A stretch of DNA of 64,000 nt from Brevibacillus formosus (GTDB lineage: Bacteria; Bacillota; Bacilli; Brevibacillales; Brevibacillaceae), in assembly GCF_003013405.1 (NCBI RefSeq), contig NZ_PXZL01000010.1:62001-126000 (forward strand), written 5' to 3'. A program made the position numbers and the translations under genes. Positions 60,347 to 64,000 of the stretch are shown here, piece by piece (position 1 is the first letter of the stretch; every line of letters begins with the position of its first letter). The notes under the pieces are model-generated. The model was not told where the DNA came from, made no database searches, and saw nothing but the letters and a program-made list of their open reading frames with translations.

Positions 60347-60493
60347 ATGCTGACACCTTGCATTTTCAGAAGAGGCATTGCCTGGATTTTATTTTTCGTC
60401 CTCAGTCTGGTAATCATCCCGTTTTTCTCAGATGACGACCAGGCTCCGAAACCACCTGCACCTGCCACTACAAATGCAACTTCGCAGCCATAG
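60347..60493 (+). CDS. Small membrane peptide (48 aa)
   Basis: One membrane helix (about 11-27, AWILFFVLSLVIIPFF) between a basic N-terminus (CIFRRG) and an acidic then Pro/Ala/Thr-rich tail (DDDQAPKPPAPATT), so an N-in, tail-out peptide is likely. AAGGGG lies 7 bases before the ATG and a strong terminator follows 20 bases after the stop. Not recognised. A 4-codon frame (Met-Asn-Ser-Lys) with a very good ribosome site lies 40 bases upstream. Confidence 0.6.
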   Translation: MLTPCIFRRGIAWILFFVLSLVIIPFFSDDDQAPKPPAPATTNATSQP

Positions 60494-60513
60494 CTTTGTT
60501 CTTGTGCTCGCAG

Positions 60514-60548
60514 AAAAAGACACGCCACTGACGACGGCGTGTCTTTTT
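60514..60548. terminator. Bidirectional terminator
   Basis: AAAAAGACACGCC / GGCGTGTCTTTTT, perfect, with T runs on both strands, between two converging genes. Confidence 0.93.
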
Positions 60549-60557
60549 GCTGTAGTG

Positions 60558-61568
60558 TTAGCGAGTAACAAAATTTTGCGTAAAATACGGGCGGCCATCT
60601 TTCATAACGATACCGACACCGAGCTGCTTGAATTTTGGATTGAGCAAGTTTTGACGATGGCCTGCGGAGTTCATCCAGCTCATGTGGGCTTCGACCCCGT
60701 CTAGCTGTCCGTAGGCAATATTTTCACCAGCTGAGCTGTAGCGAATGCCGGCTTTCTTCAAACGATCAAACGGACTTCCCGTAGAAGGGGAGGTATGGTT
60801 GAAAAAGTTATGCTGGCCCATGTCTTGGCTGTGTGCTCTGGCCACTGCTGCCACTTGTTCATCCCAAGTGATAACAGGCAGTTTGGCACGTTGCCTTGCC
60901 ACGTTGAGCAAGTCCAAATTTTGTTTCTCGTATGCGAGTGCTGCCTGCTTCATCTGTGCGTCTGTCAGTTTCGGCAGTTCTGGTAATTTCGTATAGGAAA
61001 TGGGATACATCAAGCCAATCGCAATGGTGGCAAAATGCTCAGGAGTAGAGATGCGCACTCCTGCGACCTTATTTCCACCCAGCTGATCGATGGAGAAGGT
61101 GATCGCTTGATTGTTTTGGATATAGGTCGGATGAGTAAGGGTATTTTTTTGGATACGCAGGCTTGGGAGGATCGTCAACGTATCTTGCGGTGCACCCCAA
61201 CTATTTTGTAGGTCTTTAGTAGTAGATCCAATCTTGATGCCATTCAGATTCAGCTTGGCGCCATTGGTAAACAACGTCACGACTTTGCCGTTTTGCATGC
61301 CGACTTGAATGTAATTGTTCAAATCTTGATTGTAAATCCACCATTCCACACCCGTATGACTAGGATCAATGCGGGCAGGCTTGCCTAGTGTTTGTTCCAC
61401 CTGCGCTGTGCTCATTCCTAGCTGAAGGTTATAGACATCATTTGTTTTAACGGCTGCTGCTTGAGGGACAGCAGATGCAGCTGAAACAGGAAGGACAGGG
61501 GCAACGTGGCCGAGCAGAGCCAGCGAAAGGCTCAGGGCGAGGATGCTGGTTACTTTGTGTTTACGCAT
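60558..61568 (-). CDS. CAP-domain secreted protein (YlbC-like)
   Basis: 336 residues: signal peptide (about 1-31), an N-terminal CAP-associated domain (about 45-190, LGMSTAQVEQTLGKPARIDP) and a C-terminal CAP/SCP domain (about 210-336) with the usual residues HSQDMGQHNFFNH, SAGENIAYG and HRQNLLNPKFKQLGVGI. Similar to Bacillus YlbC. CAP domains occur in many secreted proteins; the role in Bacillales is not settled. Confidence 0.92.
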   Translation of the reverse strand: MRKHKVTSILALSLSLALLGHVAPVLPVSAASAVPQAAAVKTNDVYNLQLGMSTAQVEQTLGKPARIDPSHTGVEWWIYNQDLNNYIQVGMQNGKVVTLFTNGAKLNLNGIKIGSTTKDLQNSWGAPQDTLTILPSLRIQKNTLTHPTYIQNNQAITFSIDQLGGNKVAGVRISTPEHFATIAIGLMYPISYTKLPELPKLTDAQMKQAALAYEKQNLDLLNVARQRAKLPVITWDEQVAAVARAHSQDMGQHNFFNHTSPSTGSPFDRLKKAGIRYSSAGENIAYGQLDGVEAHMSWMNSAGHRQNLLNPKFKQLGVGIVMKDGRPYFTQNFVTR

Positions 61569-61655
61569 GGATCTTCCTCCTCGGTTGAATAGGATCTGCC
61601 TTGTTGGTAATGGTATCGGCAGGAAGCCGCTACAAAAATAGGGACCAAGGAAGCA

Positions 61656-61687
61656 AAAATAAAAACCCCCGCTATAGAGCGGAGGTT
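61656..61687 (-). terminator. Terminator of the sppA operon
   Basis: Minus strand CCTCCGC / GCGGGGG stem with a five-T run, overlapping the last bases of the RDD gene. Confidence 0.85.
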
Positions 61688-62177
61688 ATGGTCGACGATC
61701 CCGGATGACATACGTTTTAGCGATCAGATCATGCCAGCCTTGTTTACGTGGGTGCCATGCAACCCATAGATAGCCCAATCCGAATACGAGTGAAGCGAGG
61801 AATTTGCCGATGACTTCTCGTAAAAATACCTGTCCGCCTGTCAGATTGCCTCGCGCTTGTCTGGCACTGATGACACGGATGCCTGTTATCAGCTTTCCCA
61901 ACGTTTGTCCGGTCCACCAGGTCAGCATGATCATATAGAGGAGATCAAATAACACCTCCAACAAATCAATGAATGGAAAAGAGGCGTAAGGAACGGCAAA
62001 GACACGACGCAACGGATTGAAAATGAGATAGCTAATCCCAATCAAGAACATCCAATCAAGGAGCGATGCCAACACACGAATCCAGAAGCCAGCATACAAA
62101 TGTTGTGGTTGGGCTTCTGAATATGGATCAAAGGAATCAGGCTCATGCGCTTTTTTTTCGTCGGGAATCTGGTTCAT
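61686..62177 (-). CDS. RDD family membrane protein, SppI/YteJ-like
   Basis: 163 residues, three membrane helices in the RDD pattern (GFWIRVLASLLDWMFLIGIS, TGQTLGKLITGIRVISA). Encoded right after sppA, as yteJ (sppI) is in Bacillus subtilis, where SppI binds and inhibits SppA; the same role is likely here. The start at 62177 has AAAGGAG about 9 bases upstream; a longer reading overlaps sppA and lacks a ribosome site. Confidence 0.88.
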   Translation of the reverse strand: MNQIPDEKKAHEPDSFDPYSEAQPQHLYAGFWIRVLASLLDWMFLIGISYLIFNPLRRVFAVPYASFPFIDLLEVLFDLLYMIMLTWWTGQTLGKLITGIRVISARQARGNLTGGQVFLREVIGKFLASLVFGLGYLWVAWHPRKQGWHDLIAKTYVIRDRRP

Positions 62178-62206
62178 GATAAGCCACTCCTTTCCGTAAT
62201 AACAGG

Positions 62207-63172
62207 CTAAGGCATGAACTGATACAGGAGGCGAGGTGAGCTTTGGCGGTCCCATATTCGATTGAGACCAAGCGGATCAGGATTCGACCAGTACTGCTTC
62301 ATGCTGAATAACAGTTTGCTGATGGAGAGCTGGTCTGCATAGCGGATGACCATGGCTTCTTTTTCTCCAGACAAAGAGAGCGCGTAGCGTGTCGCTTCCT
62401 CCAAATCACCGAATTCATCGACGAGTCCCAGGCGTTTTGCTTGCTCACCGGAATAGACACGGCCGTCAGCGATTTCCAGTACGCGTTGACGGGAGAGGTT
62501 GCGGCCTTTGACGATTACGTCGACGAAATTGTTGTAGCTTTCGTTGACGAGTGTCTGGAAAATTTGCCGTTCTGGGTCCGTCAGTGGCCGGGATGGACTG
62601 CCGATGTCTTTGAAGCGTCCGCTTTTGATCGCGTATTGATGCACACCCAGCTTGTTCGCAGCTTCACTATAGTTAAACAGATTGAAAATCACACCGAGAC
62701 TGCCAGTTAGTGTGTTGGGATTGGCAAAAATCGCATCGCCTGTCGTGGCCAAGTAATAGCCGCCAGAGGCTGCTGTAGAACCCATGCTGACGACAATAGG
62801 TAGATTGCGGACCTGTTTGAGACGTAGCAAGCGTCTGTGTAATTCATCGGTAGCAACGACTTCTCCACCTGGACTATCAATGCGAAGAACGACGGCTTTT
62901 ACCAGCTCATCCTCTTCAATTCGGCGTAGCTGTTCAGTTAATAGCTCCGTCATCGAAGGCACCCCAGCGCTATTCTGTTGCCCCGAAATAACGCCGTTCA
63001 CAAACAGCTGCACAATTTTGCTGTTGCCATAGCCCGATACTACATTTTCTTCCCAAGCGAACCCAGGGTGGTCGACGAGATCTGTATAAGTCCCGTAAAT
63101 ACCTTCCACCAAAAGCCCTAATAGAAAAACGGCCAGTACGATTACGAGAGCGACCCATTTTTTTCGATGCAT
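62207..63172 (-). CDS. sppA: Signal peptide peptidase SppA
   Basis: 321 residues: N-terminal membrane anchor (about 7-25) and a single SppA catalytic domain. Nucleophile Ser136 in GSTAASGGYYLA and general base Lys, by spacing Lys188 in KSGRFKDIGS. Degrades leftover signal peptides in the membrane. The start at 63172 has GAGGTGG just upstream. First gene of sppA-RDD operon. Confidence 0.95.
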   Translation of the reverse strand: MHRKKWVALVIVLAVFLLGLLVEGIYGTYTDLVDHPGFAWEENVVSGYGNSKIVQLFVNGVISGQQNSAGVPSMTELLTEQLRRIEEDELVKAVVLRIDSPGGEVVATDELHRRLLRLKQVRNLPIVVSMGSTAASGGYYLATTGDAIFANPNTLTGSLGVIFNLFNYSEAANKLGVHQYAIKSGRFKDIGSPSRPLTDPERQIFQTLVNESYNNFVDVIVKGRNLSRQRVLEIADGRVYSGEQAKRLGLVDEFGDLEEATRYALSLSGEKEAMVIRYADQLSISKLLFSMKQYWSNPDPLGLNRIWDRQSSPRLLYQFMP

Positions 63173-63379
63173 GAAAACCACCTCACGCTTAGCATGAGCC
63201 GCCGGGAGCATAGTTACGCATGCGACAAGCACTGGAAAAAATGGGATTGAGGCGATTATCTACAAGGATGGCAGCCAAAGGCTGAGTAGCAAATTCATGC
63301 AATTTTTTGACTATTGCGGTAAAATGAAAGTGCAAGAACCACAACCAAGCTTGTTTTATCGCGATAGGGGGAAAGACAA

Positions 63380-64000
63380 ATGATTATACAGGTGTCGAAT
63401 TTGACGAAGAACTACGGCGACCTAAAAGTGTTGAAGGGCATTACGACTCAGGTAGCAGAAAAGGAAGTAGTCTGTGTCATTGGCCCGTCTGGCTCGGGCA
63501 AGAGCACGTTTCTTCGTTGCTTGAATCAGCTGGAGGAAATGAGCAGCGGAAAGATTGTCATCAACGGACATGATTTGTCAGACCCCAAGACCGATATAAA
63601 TAAAGTCAGAGAAGAGGTCGGGATGGTTTTTCAACGATTTAATCTCTTTCCGCATAAAACGGTGCTGGAAAACGTCATGCTGGCCCCAGTAAAAGTAAAG
63701 AGGATGTCTCAGGAAGAAGCCCGCAAGCAAGGGTTGGCTCTCTTGCAGAAGGTAGGGCTCCAGGACAAGGCCGATGTGTATCCCGAGCGGCTGTCAGGGG
63801 GGCAGATGCAACGAGTCGCAATCGCAAGGGCGCTCGCCATGAATCCAAAGGTTATGTTGTTTGATGAGCCGACATCCGCTCTAGACCCAGAGCTGGTAGG
63901 AGAGGTGCTTGCCGTCATCAAAAATTTAGCCAAAGAAGGCATGACAATGGTGATCGTGACGCATGAAATGAATTTTGCCAAGGAAGTTGGCGACCGAATC
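63380..64000 (+). CDS. glnQ: Polar amino acid ABC transporter ATPase, 3' end beyond window
   Basis: 207 codons visible, ending at the window edge. Walker [10 protein letters not shown] (35-43), Q loop [13 protein letters not shown], signature LSGGQMQR, Walker [15 protein letters not shown] and the H-loop His. This is the GlnQ/HisP-type ATPase of amino-acid uptake systems; the missing part is the last about 35 residues. GGGGGAAAG precedes the ATG. Permease and binding protein are expected to the right. The exact amino acid is not known. Confidence 0.92.
   Translation, partial: MIIQVSNLTKNYGDLKVLKGITTQVAEKEVVCVIGPSGSGKSTFLRCLNQLEEMSSGKIVINGHDLSDPKTDINKVREEVGMVFQRFNLFPHKTVLENVMLAPVKVKRMSQEEARKQGLALLQKVGLQDKADVYPERLSGGQMQRVAIARALAMNPKVMLFDEPTSALDPELVGEVLAVIKNLAKEGMTMVIVTHEMNFAKEVGDRI

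Overview
The window reads as chromosome of a spore-forming, low-GC Gram-positive bacterium, most likely Brevibacillus or a close relative in Paenibacillaceae. This rests on strong AGGAGG-type ribosome binding sites with many GTG/TTG starts, spore genes (a gerA/gerB/gerC set, CotF-type coat proteins, a YjcZ-type micro-protein), Bacillus-style control elements (two S-box/SAM-I riboswitches, a T-box, a cobalamin riboswitch, a FadR-type box, a GlnR/TnrA-type box) and an SLH cell-wall protein. No rRNA, tRNA, CRISPR array, insertion sequence or prophage was seen; apart from one decayed phosphotransferase gene and one probable remnant it looks like ordinary, densely coded core chromosome.

Layout. 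1-3.5 kb: a sensor histidine kinase (cut by the window edge) preceded by a membrane-anchored BMP/Med-type binding protein, then a single-domain CheY-like regulator. 3.5-6.7 kb: an ornithine cyclodeaminase-family enzyme plus an MHS-type transporter, divergent from an XRE-cupin regulator, with twin palindromes between them. 6.7-9.3 kb: adeR-like activator and alanine dehydrogenase. 9.6-10.7 kb: class 2 dihydroorotate dehydrogenase. 10.8-13.9 kb: a cobalamin riboswitch driving cbiMNQO (cobalt uptake). 13.9-16.3 kb: small unknown genes, including a minimal CHAT/caspase-like protein and a YjcZ-type peptide. 16.3-22.4 kb: L,D-transpeptidase, a GSI-beta type glutamine synthetase under a GlnR-type box, panE, ispH, an MFS transporter and a cupredoxin-fold protein without copper ligands. 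22.4-24.7 kb: PadR regulator with two membrane proteins, then a phosphotransferase pseudogene.

24.7-36.8 kb: phosphate transporter (Pit) with its DUF47 partner, a LysE exporter divergent from a MocR regulator, two coat proteins, a P-loop/Asp23-like fusion, the proline operon proB-proA-proC behind a T-box, a lipoprotein, two small unknown genes and an SLH protein. 36.8-42.6 kb: fadN-fadA-fadE for fatty-acid beta-oxidation behind a FadR box. 42.7-46.5 kb: gerA-gerB-gerC germinant receptor operon.

46.5-54.4 kb: methionine salvage. mtnW-X-B-D runs leftward and mtnK-A rightward, each behind its own SAM riboswitch, and an ECF sigma/anti-sigma pair sits between them. 54.4-60.2 kb: GNAT acetyltransferase, the heterodimeric ABC exporter pair bmrC/bmrD behind a promoter-then-terminator leader, and an MFS transporter. 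60.3-64 kb: a 48-residue membrane peptide, a CAP-domain protein, sppA with its RDD partner, and the start of an amino-acid ABC ATPase cut by the right edge.

Most genes fall into recognised pathways. The parts least explained by known families are the CHAT-like protein and its leader, the P-loop/Asp23 fusion, the ligand-less cupredoxin, the GSI-beta enzyme in GlnR control, and the possibly leaderless ECF sigma gene.
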